Shown here piece after piece: positions 42,436-54,971 of a stretch of DNA of 64,000 nucleotides. The notes under the pieces were generated by a model. That model had not been told where the DNA came from and did no database searches. It saw only the letters and a list, made by a program, of their open reading frames with translations. Source of the stretch: Adiantum capillus-veneris (Eukaryota; Streptophyta; Polypodiopsida; Polypodiales; Pteridaceae). The DNA lies in NCBI GenBank assembly GCA_014529385.2, contig CM043944.1, forward strand, positions 82,082,384 through 82,146,383. The letters run 5' to 3'. The number at the start of each line of letters is the position of its first letter. Within the stretch, counting starts at the first letter, position 1. A program made the position numbers and the translations under genes.

Positions 42436-44275
42436 TAAAATAAAATAAAATAATACTTACGCACATATACAGTCCACCTCACAATTATATGACACCCATC
42501 TATACGACTTGAACTTTATGGCATCTATACTTTGGTTTGTTCTACCTTGCTTGACATTACTCAAATGATGAATTTTGCTGTTGCCCTTTATTTTCAAGAG
42601 CTTGTTTAAGCATCTGACGATTTGGATACTAGTCACTTCTTCAAACTGTCTCTAGGTACATAATTTTACGTTGTCATGAAGCTCACTAATCACACCGTAA
42701 ATCCCCTTCTTTTATTTTTACAGTATTACTTATCACATTCAGGTCATATTCCACTAACACTATTCTAAAATTCTCGGCTGGCATTCTTTATGTACCAATC
42801 CACTATCTAACCTAATCTCTTACTCTGTACTTCATTTGTTAAATATGCTAACTCTCTTATCTACAACTCTGGATGTGTCTATTGCTCCCATTCCAAAAGA
42901 GAACAACATAGTTACAACCCTCTCCAGCTTGTACGAGCATTATATTTTTGTGTGACCCCCTAATTTGAATGGTCATTCTCTCAATTATATCTCTCTATGC
43001 ACGCACACACTGCTTCGGCTTTGCTTTCTCATTAATTTAAAGGATTTTTTATTATGATCATTTGTCATTAAGATATACTCATATGAGCTAAGGTAGTGAA
43101 CAACATTTTGTAAGTATCCTCCTACTCAAACATGTTCCAAATTGGTCTCACACATGTGAAAATGCTATATTTTTTTATTTATTTTTATGCCTAGCCTAGT
43201 CTATTGGTCACAGACACACAGATCCGCCGATTTAGGCAGTGTGTAAATGCTCACCTTGGTGTAGATTTTCCAATTTAGGCAACACCAGTTATCTGTGCAG
43301 ATCCGCCGATTTAGGCAGCACACTGAGAACTTGCAAATTCACAATGGTAAATGCAGATCCGCCGATATAGGCAGCATTAGTGCAGATTCTCCGATCTAGG
43401 CAGCACGTCTTATTGGTGTAGATTGGCCGATTGAGGCAACACCGCTCACAAAATCATGTTGCAGTGGCTGGCCACCACTGTAACTGGTATGATTTTGTTA
43501 CCCAGGAACATAATGAAAGTGATTTGAATTTGGACTTATACTGTGGAATTAGAATTGGATTGCGATTTGGTATCTAGTGATTATTATGGCAGTGTTTATC
43601 TGATGAGATTTGACATTATGAGATTGATGATGAGTGTGACCAATGATATCTTGATTCATTAGGGTATGACATATACTGCTTATTCTAGTGGTCTGGGACA
43701 CTAGAATAGGTAGTATGTGGATGACGGAAAGCATAAGAAATGCTGTCTAATTTTATGGATTTTTAAAACTATTTGATACAGATTTCTAGTCATTGTTTTT
43801 GACAAGTATTGTTTGCAGATTTTTATCTTCGCAACTGAGGACAGTTGCTTTCCAACCAAGAGGTATGTTATAGAAATGATATTTTATGATTTATTGCAGT
43901 TGACAGGTGGAAAAGACTAGACCGAGCTAGGCCTATGCGAATGAAAATATATATTATACATTTTATTATTCAAGTGCTCTTTATGAGTTTTGGCCATTTA
44001 TGACCGGCCGGCCAGTTTGTACTCACATTGACCATTCAAGAAATCTATATAGCAAATACGTGCAAGAGGGAAATGGTCACTCTTGCACGGGGGGAGATTG
44101 CACCCAGTGCCTGCATTCTTCTTCTCACCTCTTCTCTCTTCTCTCTCGCGTGCCGGCGTAGCACTCCATTCTAGGAGGTGCGTCTGCATGCGCCCTATGG
44201 CTTCTCTCTCGCACTCTGTCTCCTTCTGTTCGTGTATCTCGAGATTATGCGTCTATGTGGTTGCCAGGTATGTCA
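42335..44275 (+). repeat. Family R copy R2 (plus) with upstream arm
   Basis: This is one of the longest copies. An AT-rich upstream arm (42335-43200, with a TA run at 42403-42428) is followed by six minisatellite units (43215-43445), the ATGATTTTGTTACCC block, palindrome block, exon-like block (43815-43862), stem-loop block (~44060-44095) and GC-rich block. It breaks at ~44275 before the usual TGTAGCA end. 42335-43540 is repeated nearly intact at 62755-64000. Confidence 0.82.
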
Positions 44276-45899
44276 ATTAGTTGAAAAACTACGTAGAAGT
44301 TGATTCTAATTAATGTGAGTGAGTTGTACATATTCTAATTATACTTGACTTAGAGTAGGGTTTGAGCAAACGAAAAAGAGCTTTTGTCTATGGCAGCACA
44401 TCCTCATGGAATCACTTATGCATGGGATTAAGATATGAAATGAGTTCACAAAGACACAATGTGCATGCGAAGTTTAAAATTAGAAACCTTACTCTTGTGG
44501 AAAGGTAAAACTACACTTTACTACTGAAATGTACAAAATGTATCTTGTGTAGACGCTAGGAAGTCACACACCACTGCATGCTCAGTGAAAAAGACATCAT
44601 TAAAAGCATGGGATAAAAATCATAATATCCAATATGACTTGAAGCACACTGGTGCAGCTTTGACTCCCTACTTCTGGACTTCCAATCCTACCTCCTCAGC
44701 AGCCAGGCCGCAATGACCCTCATCATCTCATCAAGCACCCAGGTATCTTCCTGCGCTACCTGACATGGCATGGCAACAATAAGGCCGCTACTCCTATATC
44801 TTCTACATCTCTCTGTCCGTGTTCTCAAGCCGTGCCTGCAGAGAAAGAATGACCCACCACTAGGGCTCTCAAAGCGAGGACGGGGATTGGCGCAGAGTAG
44901 GCCTCCAAAGGCTTCACAAAAGGTTAGACAATGGCATGATCACATTATTCCCTTTGCCTGTAATGTCGGAGGAGCATTCTATTACTGCTTGTACGGTTGT
45001 AGCTCAAGCCTGTACCTCTCATATACACTATTTTTAGGGCTTGATTTTCTTTGCACGGTTAGCATCAGGCAGACAATCAGCGGAAGAGAAGAACCGAATG
45101 AGCTAATCAGCGAGAGCAGACTCTACATGACGAGAGCTTACCAAAAGAGAATGCACGCATATGGTAGCAGCGACATCGTTTTTCTTGATGCATGTTCGCA
45201 AGAGATTGAAGATAACCTCATGCGTCTCTCGCTTTCTCATACGTACTTTTTTTGTAGAAGGTTGCTTTTGGAAGATGTGGGCCTATCGTTCAACATCTTG
45301 ATTCCCCCTGCATAAGATCACTAATAACATCTCTACAAGCAGATAAGAGAATGAAACTTGCAGCAGGTGTGCAGGCGGATAGTCATGCAGTCCGGGAGTA
45401 AGAGACTGGCAAGATTGAAGGAAGTCATTGTTGGCGGGGATGTCTGCTTCATCTGGCTCAAGTGTCAACTCGCACACTCGGCCTGTAAGAAGTCCACTGC
45501 CAGTGCACCAATATGGTCGATGTCCGGGTTGGCCACAGGATAGGTTGAGGGAGATTGGGAGTTGTGCAAATAAAGGCAGCATGACAATCATGCAACTGTT
45601 GAAAGACAAGCGAAATGCTCACTATGCTGAGCTACAAATGGAAACGGGAAGGCTCGGTTTCCAAGAACGGCGTGGAATTGGATGATGGAGTTCTTCTCCG
45701 CCACGAAGAAGTTTCCATACTTGATGCCAGGCCGCAGGAAGTTAGTCTACTATAGTCGGCAACTCTTGCCACACCTCGCCAGACCAGCTCGCTTGGGCAG
45801 CGCTCGCCAACTGCTATGCCCTTGCATTTCACTGTAGCTGCTGCTGATGGGGTTGGTTCATGCACAATAAAAGTGTGTGGCAGGATATGAGCTTTAACG
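44276..45899. other. Unassigned, somewhat GC-richer stretch
   Basis: Contains a 181-codon plus-strand opening (44770-45315) that matches nothing I recognise and has no supporting structure. The stretch leads into a short PPR-like relic, so parts may be remains of that gene. Confidence 0.3.
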
Positions 45900-46045
45900 A
45901 TAGGTTAGATTTTACATCATGGGATTATTAGACAGAGCTAGAGCCGGTCACTGTAATTGGAAACACGATCATTGACATGTATGAGGAATGTGGTAGATTA
46001 GATGTTGCATATTAAACCTTGAACGACTTGTCAAGTGCTAATAAA
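45900..46045 (+). pseudogene. Possible PPR-gene relic
   Basis: The frame at 45953 reads VIGNTIIDMYEECGRLDVAY and then stops (46013-46015). The spacing N-IIDMY-CG-LD-A is the hallmark of a plant PPR motif in its PLS-type form. An FTSWDY segment with a stop precedes it. PPR proteins bind organelle RNA for editing, splicing or stability. Only about one repeat is recognisable, so this is at most a decayed fragment. Confidence 0.5.
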
Positions 46046-48329
46046 ATATCTCTATAACATGACCAATATCACGGATATATGTTGTTTTTCAATAAGGATT
46101 TTCTTCTTATTCTCTTTACTTGGCATAATGATTGCCCTCATCAATCAATTTTTAGAGCTCCAAATACCAAACCGGAATTTGAAGCCATCAATCATTGAAA
46201 TTTACCTTCAAACTTGAAACAAATAGCTCATGTACCCCAGTGATGTTGAACAAAATTTGGGTTGAAAACATAGCAATATAGTAATCTATATATATTCTTG
46301 TAATAAATGTTCTCTTCTAGCACACGTGAAGGTGCCATTGTTCATAAGCCTCTTTCTAGAAAAGAAGGATAAGCTACCCACTAATTGCCTTACTACGCTA
46401 ATGGTAATATATGTCCACAAGCCATGATGTTAGTGGTACGTAACAGCTTGAATAATTCTTGAGTTCCTCATAATTGTAGATGTTCCATACTTTAGTGGAT
46501 TGTGAATGTATTTTATTTTTACTGTACGCGGCTCAATGTAAGAAATTATCAAGCATACACAACAAACTCCCTCTCTCATCATTATTTGCAATAGCCATTA
46601 TCCACATAATGTAAGTTTATCCCATTAGCAATGCTGTAATGTAATTCGATTTTCGCTTTGATTGCTTTACAAATTTTCTTAAAAGTTACATCACATGTCA
46701 ATGTTGCATATTCCTCAATAGTGTTCTATTTATTTGCTTATGTATCACACCCCTGCCAATGTTTCTAATACTCCTTCGCAGAGGACTATGTTTATTAAGA
46801 TGTATTTACCTCTACACCAGAATTTGAAGACAACTAGTTTAGGCGCCCTGCTTTTGACCTATCCTAACATTCATACATTGAGTGTGGTCTCACTTTATCT
46901 CAAGATTGATGTCCACTGCTCATCCCAATCTTGCATCAAACTTTGCATCAAATCTATTACAAGGTCTGCTTTCATCTTGTTGTATATGTTCATGACTTCG
47001 TCATATAGTTGATGTCGAAATCCCTGCAGCCATGAGCTGCCCACATTGACTTTAGGTAACGCATGCTGGTGCCCAACCACACACACACACAAACAGATTG
47101 AGGAGCTTGCCTTTCCTATAGTGTTGCTGCACGTCCGGAGGCATGGGCTTTGATGATGTATGGAGCAAGTTCCTGGATACCTCTTTCTCCATTTATGGCA
47201 ATGATGAAGCTTATCAAGCAGTCTTTACGGAACCCTCATCTTCCATGATTGCTATACCTACCGAGGATAACGTTGATCCCTTTCTCCTATGATTTCAATG
47301 ATTTTCATTATGTAATGATTTATTATTTATGTCAAAATATGTGATTACAACTACTGCGGTCTGCACTCACCGACTGTCTTGTCAGGTTTAGATAATTTGT
47401 ATAAGATACCACCTCCCTTCCTACCTCCTCCTAGTTAATATCCAGAGGCTTAAGTAGATGGTTTTGTAAGGCATTTTCTTGACGCACCAAAAATCTATAT
47501 ATTCTCATCCCTAATTCTAGCTCTACCTAACAAATAATTTGCCATAAATAAAGGCTTCTAGGCAAAGGCAGTTCAAGATCAAATTACTTTTGGGTTGTTT
47601 GTCCAATCAGTCACGGTTAATCATCGTAGACGTCTGTCAGTCCTCAAATGTAATTTTGTCTCCCACATTGCACTATAAAATCCAATTAGATCTCCTTACC
47701 TACATTTTTTTTTTCTGCCTTGTTCGTGGTTTTTGTCTATCTGTGCTATTTCGTTAGGACTGGAACATTTTTCGACACATTTCCATTTTCGCAGGGCTAT
47801 GGCTAACTTTAATTTGTGTTCTAGCTTCATTTAATTTATTTTGCGATTGTTGAATCAAAGTGCTAACACTGTATGTTCTTAATATGTGATCGCACACTAA
47901 TCTTGAATCAAATTCTCAACAGACAACATAGTCTTTTATTTTATTTCAAATTACTAACACAAAATTAACGTATTTTGGAATTGTTAATTATACTATGGTG
48001 CAAGTTTGATAGTCGCAGTTCTCCTTAGCTTCTACAAATCTATTTGACACGCCTCAGATGCAAGTTACGATCATATCTCTCTCCACAAACAGACTGGCTC
48101 ATATAATTTTGATGTAGTGTACCCTCAAGGTATGTACATTAACCTCACTCCGCTTTATATAATTGCTTTACCAACAATCTTTTATAGATTAGGCAACCCA
48201 ACATCTCTCATCTCATCACTAATACTTATAACATGGAATCTCAGATACATCACTCCTATTTTAAAATTTCATTGCTCTACATTATCTGCTCACTGAATAC
48301 TCCATCAAATGCTCCGATCATGGCTTCTA
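46046..48329. other. AT-rich stretch, no supported gene
   Basis: One small open frame (47143-47292, 49 codons, plus strand, MGFDDVWSKFLDTSFSIYG at its start) has coding-like composition but no recognisable family. It could be an exon fragment. Nothing else is seen. Confidence 0.3.
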
Positions 48330-49564
48330 ATTGTACTATAAGTACTTTTTGTAAAGATGATTTGTCAATAAGCCCTGCAGCTACTCATGTGAGCCACGGT
48401 GTTTTGGGATGGTGCACAAAAATTTGTAAGTGCCTTGATATACTGCACTGCGATGTCAGCATAGTAATTATTTTTATTCTCTCTTTTATGCCTTATCTAG
48501 TCCATTGGTCACAAGCACACAGATCCGCCGATTTAGGCAGTGTGTCAATGCTCATCTAGTGCAGATTTGCCGATTTAGGCAGAACAACAAACTACAGATT
48601 CACGCTTTTTGAACTTATATCAAATGTAGATTCGCCGATTTAGGCAGCACGTCGGGTGTAGATTCGCCGATTTAGGCAACACCGATCACAAAATCACGCG
48701 GCAGTGTGACTGGCCACCACTGCAACTAGTATGATTTTGTTACCCGTGGACATAATGAAAGTGATTTGGATTTGGAATTATATTGTGGAATTGGAATTGG
48801 ATTGGGATATGGCAGTGTTTATGTGATGAGACTTGACATTATGAGACTGATAATGAGTGTGACCAATGATATCCTGATTCATCAGGGTATGACATATACT
48901 GCTTATTCTAGTGGTATGGGACACTAGAATAGTTAGTATGTGGATGACGGAAGGCATAAGCTAATGTTGTTTAGTTTCATATATTATGTGATGTTTTTGA
49001 CACAACGTACTAATCATTGTTTTTGACAAGTATTGTTTGCAGATTTTTATCTTCGCAACTGAGGACAATTGCTTTCCAACGGAGAGGTATGTTATGGAAT
49101 TGATATGTTATTATTTATTGCAGCTGACAGGTGGAAAAGGCTTGACAGAGCTAGACTATTGCAAAGGATATCATATTTTATATACATTTTATTATTCAAG
49201 TGCTCTTTATGAGCTTTGGCCATTTATGACCGGCCGGCCAGTTTGTAACCAATTTGACCATTCAAGAAATCTATATAACAAATACGTGCAAGAGGGAAAT
49301 GGTAACTCTTGCACGGGGGAGATTGCACCCAGTGCTTGTGTCTTCTTCTCTTCTCTCCTCCCTTCTCTCTCACGGTGCTCGCGTAGCACTCTGCTCTAGG
49401 AGGTGCGCCTGTACGTGTTCTTTCGCTCTCTGTCTCTCTCTGTTCGTACTATGCTCGATTATGGATTTTTGCGAGTCGATAGGTACGTAGATTTATTCGT
49501 TTATGTCTTGCTATGCGCTATTTTGAGTATTTTGCAGGGATCTCTACGCTCCCATCTGTAGCAG
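48330..49564 (+). repeat. Family R copy R3 (plus)
   Basis: It has all blocks from the minisatellite (48520-48685) through the palindrome block (~48890-48940), the exon-like block (49041-49086), the stem-loop block (~49285-49316) and the GC-rich block to the family end TGTAGCAG at 49557-49564. It is followed directly by further partial copies in tandem. Confidence 0.85.
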
Positions 49565-50200
49565 ATGTTATGGAATTGATATGTTATTATTTATTGCAGC
49601 TGACAGGTGGAAAAGGCTTGACAGAGCTAGACTATTGCAAAGGATATCATATTTTATATACATTTTATTATTCAAGTGCTCTTTATGATCTTTGGCCATT
49701 TATGACCGGCCGGCCAGTTTGTAACCAATTTGACCATTCAAGAAATCTATATAACAAATACGTGCAAGAGGGAAATGGTAACTCTTGCACGGGGGAGATT
49801 GCACCCAGTGCTTGTGTCTTCTTCTCTTCTCTCCTCCCTTCTCTCTCACGGTGCTCGCGTAGCACTCTGCTCTAGGAGGTGCGCCTGTACGTGTTCTTTC
49901 GCTCTCTGTCTCTCTCTGTTCGTACTATGCTCGATTATGGATTTTTGCGAGTCGACAGGTACGTAGATTTATTCGTTTATGACTTGCTATGCGCTATTTT
50001 GAGTATTTTGCAGGGATCTCTACGCTCCCATCTGTAGCAGATGTTCTGGAATTGATATGTTATTATTTATTGCAGCTGACAGGTGGAAAAGGCTTGACAG
50101 AGCTAGACTATTGCAAAGGATATCATATTTTATATACATTTTATTATTCAAGTGCTCTTTATGATCTTTGGCCATTTATGACCGGCCCTTTATGAGCTTT
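49089..50200 (+). repeat. 476-bp tandem repeat derived from family R
   Basis: Unit starts are at 49089, 49565 and 50041, an exact 476-bp period. The first two units differ at about three sites and the third is truncated near 50190. Each junction joins the family end GTAGCAG to ATGTTATGG. Confidence 0.95.
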
Positions 50201-50391
50201 GGACATTTATGACTGGCCGGCCAGTTTGTAACCAATTTGACCATTCAAGAAATCTATATAACAAATACGTGCAAGAGGGAAATGGTCACTCTTGCACGGG
50301 GGGAGATTGCACCCAGTGCTTGTGTCTTCTTCTCTTCTCTTCTCTCCTTCCTCCTCTCTCAGCATGCTCACGTAGCACTTCGCTCTAGGAG

Positions 50392-51290
50392 GGCTCTCTA
50401 CGCTCTCGTCTGTAGCAGGTTACAGTGGTGGCCAGCCACTGCAACATGATTTTGTGATCGGTGTTGCCTCATCCGGTGAGTCTACACCAATAAAATGTGC
50501 TGCCTAAATCGGTGAATCTGCATTTGGTATAAGTGTAGAAATCATGAATCTGCAATTTATCAATGTGCTGCCTAGGCGAATCTGCACCAAGAGGTGTGCA
50601 TGTGACCAATGGACTAGACCAGGCATAAAAACATACAAAATGTACTACCTCGTTCACACCACATTGGAGTAAGGTTGAGTAACAAAGTATTGACAAATTA
50701 TTATGGATTGGTGGAAGCACCTCGGCTCATGTAAGTAGGTGCATAGCGCAATGTGAAATGATCGCAATAGCAATTTCATTTAATACAAGTATTGACACCA
50801 TGTTAGAGAATGTAGGTAAAGTAAAAGGAGCCATACTGTCTGTTACAAAATAGATGGTAATCGAGCTGATAAGAATTTTTGTAACCGTGTTGTTCTCTGT
50901 GGAATAGTATATGTGTAGGACTTTGAAAATCATAGAATTTTGAGAGAGTCCTATTAGTATATGATTGCTTGTGTTTACGAGAAGATTTTTTTTGAAAACC
51001 AAAAATAGAAATAAATTTTTTTTAAAAAAAATACGGAGAGAACTCACCTGTGTGCTTTTTGTAAACCATTAGACTCTGGATGATGTACTGCATCTGAAAA
51101 TATGTACTAGTTTGTGCGTGGGGAGAGAGGTACAAGTAGAAGACAACTGCAACTAGAAAACTGAGACCAAAGTATAGGTAACAAATCCAAAATGTGGTAG
51201 TGTGTGAGTAATAATTAGTCATGAACTTGACAACTACAAAGGGGATTGGTATACAACGGAGACAAATATGAGACAACTGAGTGGAAAAGA
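50392..51290 (-). repeat. Family R copy R4 (minus) with upstream arm
   Basis: A plus-strand family end (TGTAGCAG at ~50411) is fused to a minus-strand copy. That copy starts inside the TTACAGTGGTGGCC block, then has a minisatellite (50460-50590) and an upstream arm (50610-51250). The arm matches 59680-60200 in reverse. Confidence 0.78.
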
Positions 51291-54246
51291 AATTTTCTAT
51301 AGTTTTAACTTAATGAATGTATGAACCACATTTGATTTGAGTTTATAGATGAATGTAAGAGACAAAATTATAGTACACGAATTACTTACAGACATCTACT
51401 AAATGAAGCAGTCCTCTTGATATGGCAAAATGTTGTCTCAAAAATGCTTAATAAAAGAATTTATTATTAATATTATTATTTTTTTCATTTTTATTGTTTA
51501 AAGGTCGTTGACTAGTGTTTAGTCATCATGTAAATGCTACACTATAAACAGTAGATTGATCCAAAAAATACAAAAAACAATGCAAAATTAATTTGACCTT
51601 AGCTACTCTATCAGACATTTTGAGTTAGACGTCAAAGTATGTAAAAGAATATGCATCAAGAAAATGCATGGCAAGACCAAAAACTTCAGCTCCTCTTTTA
51701 AACTTGTACTAGGTACGTAGTATAAGAGTCTACAGCGTGTACAAATTACGTAAACTAGGCTAAATAATTCCTTGGAAGTCAGATAATGCAAACCACACGA
51801 GGTAGAACCTTGTTAGTCAAAATTAAGGGAATTTAATGTGGAATTAGTTGAAATAGAAGAATGAAGATCGCACAAGTAGGGATGCCGGTTTGCGCATTAA
51901 CGAGACACTCATACAGTAGGTGTGTTTGTGTGGTCACATGTAATGGTCATGGACAGTGTACCAAAAATGTAACCAAGATAGATGGGTCACATTGTCAGCT
52001 TGCTGAAAATAACATAGTTGGAATTAGTAATCATATTTTACTAGATATATGATAAACAACTACATATTTACTAAGATACTATATAAACATAATACTTATC
52101 TAAGCTCTAACCAATAACAGCAAATATATAAAACTGTATACAATCATTCTCTTCTCTATATATTTATTTAGATGGTTTTTTAAATAATTATAATAAGAAT
52201 GATAAATTCAATTGTTTGATTATGATACTAATACAGTCTAGAACTGTAAAAAAGTATAACACTACTGATTGCAATTACCAAAACGCAATGGGGGGTGAAG
52301 AGAGAGGGAGGAATGAATTGTTAGTCATCGCCAAAATTTCTTATGAGACCCATCGGCTAGAATCCTTGTGGATCCAATTTAATATCCAGGTACAAAAATA
52401 AAATGAAGTAAAATGGAAGATTGTTATGATAAATGTTGTCTGAGAAAGTATTGCACGGGTCGTCGAAAAGATTCGTCAGTGTGTACTTCTGCCACCGGGG
52501 GGGGTCAGAATGCTACATTAATCGCCTTCAAAGGCCAAACTTACATATGATACAATCTCGATGGAGCTAATTACAATATCTAGGTATAAAAATAAAACAA
52601 AGTGAAGTGTGAAACTAAGGAAACATCCTAAAATCTGCATGTTAAAACCATCATCAGCATTGTGAATCGGGGTATCGCCTGAGAAAGTATTACAGAGGTT
52701 GCTGCAGAGCATCGTCAATGTCTGCTTTTGTAAGCAATCAGACTAGGAGGGGGCAGAGAGAGATATTTTGATATGAACAAATGAAGGGAGGAGGTAAAGA
52801 GTCGTGGTTGCATGAGAGCAAGAGGTAGAATCGGTTGTTTGCGCAATATATAGATATATGACGTAGGGTTAAAAAAATAAAATAAATAAAATAAATAAAA
52901 TAAAATTATTCAGAGATTTGGCAGTGTAGTTGCGGGCGTAAATTCACATTATAGTTTACGGGCCAGTACGACACCTTGCGCCGTTTGTCGCGTTGTTGTA
53001 TATTAAATTTATCTCTCGATGGAAAACTATCTTGATCTTGTAGGACCATGGCTGCCATATAATCATGGCCTAGAACAGATGCCTAGGTAGCTGCATCTCA
53101 CAAGTGTGCCTCACACTGCTCCGCGGCCATCCATGGGACCACATTACTATTTTAAAGGTGCCCAAAATAACTGTATCAAAAGTTATAAAAAAAATAAAAT
53201 GAATCAAAAAATAAAAGTATGTAGGCTGCTGCGAGCTTCAGTGCAGAGGAGCTTGAGAGCACCATCCATAGCCTCGTCTACTGCTTCCATTGTAAGTGGC
53301 CATGAAGGGAAATCCCACCAGCACAGTGGCGCATATCTGTAAGTCCCGAAGGCCCGACCATCTTTGCCCTATTGCATCTGGTAGGCCCAATACTTATGGG
53401 CTTAGCGCCCTGCATTCCTCCAAAGAAAAATGCTTCTCCTTCTCCTGGATCAGCCCCCCCTCAGTTAGCGGCCAACTTCACATCCTTTGCCCTGCTCACG
53501 ACAGCCTACAAACGGACTGTTGCATCACCCCTCCCTGAATTGATAAGGACACGCACGTCTGAATTTTCGTGTTTCTTCTTGCAGTGCAGAGATGCTGTCT
53601 GGTTATGTAAGAGAGCGAGTGGTTCTACTGTATGAGGGAGAGAGAGTGGGGGTTTGTTCACCATAGCATGAGAGAGAAAGAAAGAGGTCGTTTTCTGCAG
53701 CTGCTCTAGAGAGGGGAAAAGGGTGGGGTGAGGAATACCTTGGAGAAACTGAGAGTGGGCGACAACTGTGAGAGAGAGAGTGGGTTGGTGGGTCGTATAC
53801 CACCAAAGGGGTGGCTGCCAACTAAAGGGAGAGGGAGAAAGATTAGCTGAGAAAGGGAGGGATAGAGATGCCCTCAAAAGGGATGGTCGATGACATGCAT
53901 GCCACCAGAACGGGTGAAAGACTGGGAGAGAGAAGGATGGTGGGTGAACAGAATCAAAGAAAGAGAAGGTGCCATTTTCTCTGGCGGCTGAGAGTGGCGA
54001 TAAAAGTGAAGGGACTGAAGGTTGTACCGAGAGAGACAGAGAGAGAGAGCCGCTGCATGTAGGCAGTTGAGAGAGAGTTGAGAGAGAGATATCGGTTCAG
54101 TTGCAGATGCTACATGGCGGTTAGTGGAGTGAGGGAAGAGAGAGAGAGAGAGAATTCAATTGCGCTGTGTGTGGCTATGAGGTGATGAAAAAGAGGGTCG
54201 CTGCTCGTTAACTCCCCACAACCGTATGCTTTAGGGCAACTAGCCA

Positions 54247-54311
<65 letters not shown>

Positions 54312-54958
54312 ACCATGGGTGCATGGCAGGCCGGCATTGTTGTCCTTGCGACTATTGCTACTGGATGGACTGTTGGTGATGCAGTGGCTACCCTTGCGTT
54401 TTTGGGTTCCCCACAACCCATGTTGTTTGTGTTCATGGAGATGATCAGGTCTGCACGATGATCAGCGGCCTTACAGAATGATGTCCTTGTGTACATAAAA
54501 TAAAACAATATTGTGGTTCATCACAGAGCTGAAAACAAAGCTAATGAAAGGGTTGTTTCGCATGATTTTAGCTAGATAGTTTGCTCATATCCCTCGGAAT
54601 TGATTTTTTTTTTTTCAGACTAAAGCATTAACAAGCCTCGTCTCCCCTCTTCGTCTCATTTCCCCTTCCGGAATCTATCTCACTACTGTTCCTTTCTCCT
54701 CCTTTCTCGTCCTCGACTATCATCGTACATTAAATTTAATTTATTCTATTAATATGTTTAATCAACATATTTATATAAGCGCTATATTATAACAATAACG
54801 AAAGAATTCTCTACAATTTCGAAAGATCATTATCTATCTCATACAATTGACACTAATTATTATAAACTGAAACCATTAACAAAATCTACAAGCATAAGGA
54901 AACAAAACACTTAGCTGCTACTTGTAAAAAAAATCTTCAATCTTGGAGCGTAGCCTAC
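51291..54958. other. Unassigned, AT-rich then GA-rich
   Basis: Positions 51291-53050 are AT-rich with no gene. A diverged duplication of ~180 bp is seen (52375-52500 and 52560-52740, sharing CTGAGAAAGTATT). Positions 53100-54500 are GC- and GA-rich, with a 58-bp GA run (54248-54305). They could be the leader of the element whose primer site lies at 54959, but no gag was found. Confidence 0.35.
54248..54305. repeat. GA microsatellite
   Basis: About 29 GA units. Confidence 0.95.
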
Positions 54959-54970
54959 GCTCTGATACCA
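54959..54970 (-). other. Copia-type primer-binding site beside R5
   Basis: Minus-strand TGGTATCAGAGC sits one base past the family-R end TGTAGCA. This identifies family R as an LTR. Confidence 0.8.
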
Positions 54971-54971
54971 C

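Noticed and set aside
43215-43445. CRISPR-like array, because of short repeats with spacers
   Set aside because: Repeats are diverged, spacing is irregular, and the context is a plant LTR family.
44770-45315. A 181-codon plus-strand open frame
   Set aside because: No recognisable domain, uneven composition and no homologue within the window; kept only as a note in the unassigned stretch.
49135-50195. Repeated 120-codon frames in the family R tandem
   Set aside because: They repeat because the DNA repeats; the frames include the stem-loop and pyrimidine-rich blocks and show no codon-like conservation.
51861-52052. A small plus-strand frame with a CNGHGQC segment resembling an EGF-like motif
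   Set aside because: Only one short cysteine cluster in an AT-rich stretch, with no flanking domain, splice signals or repeats to support it.
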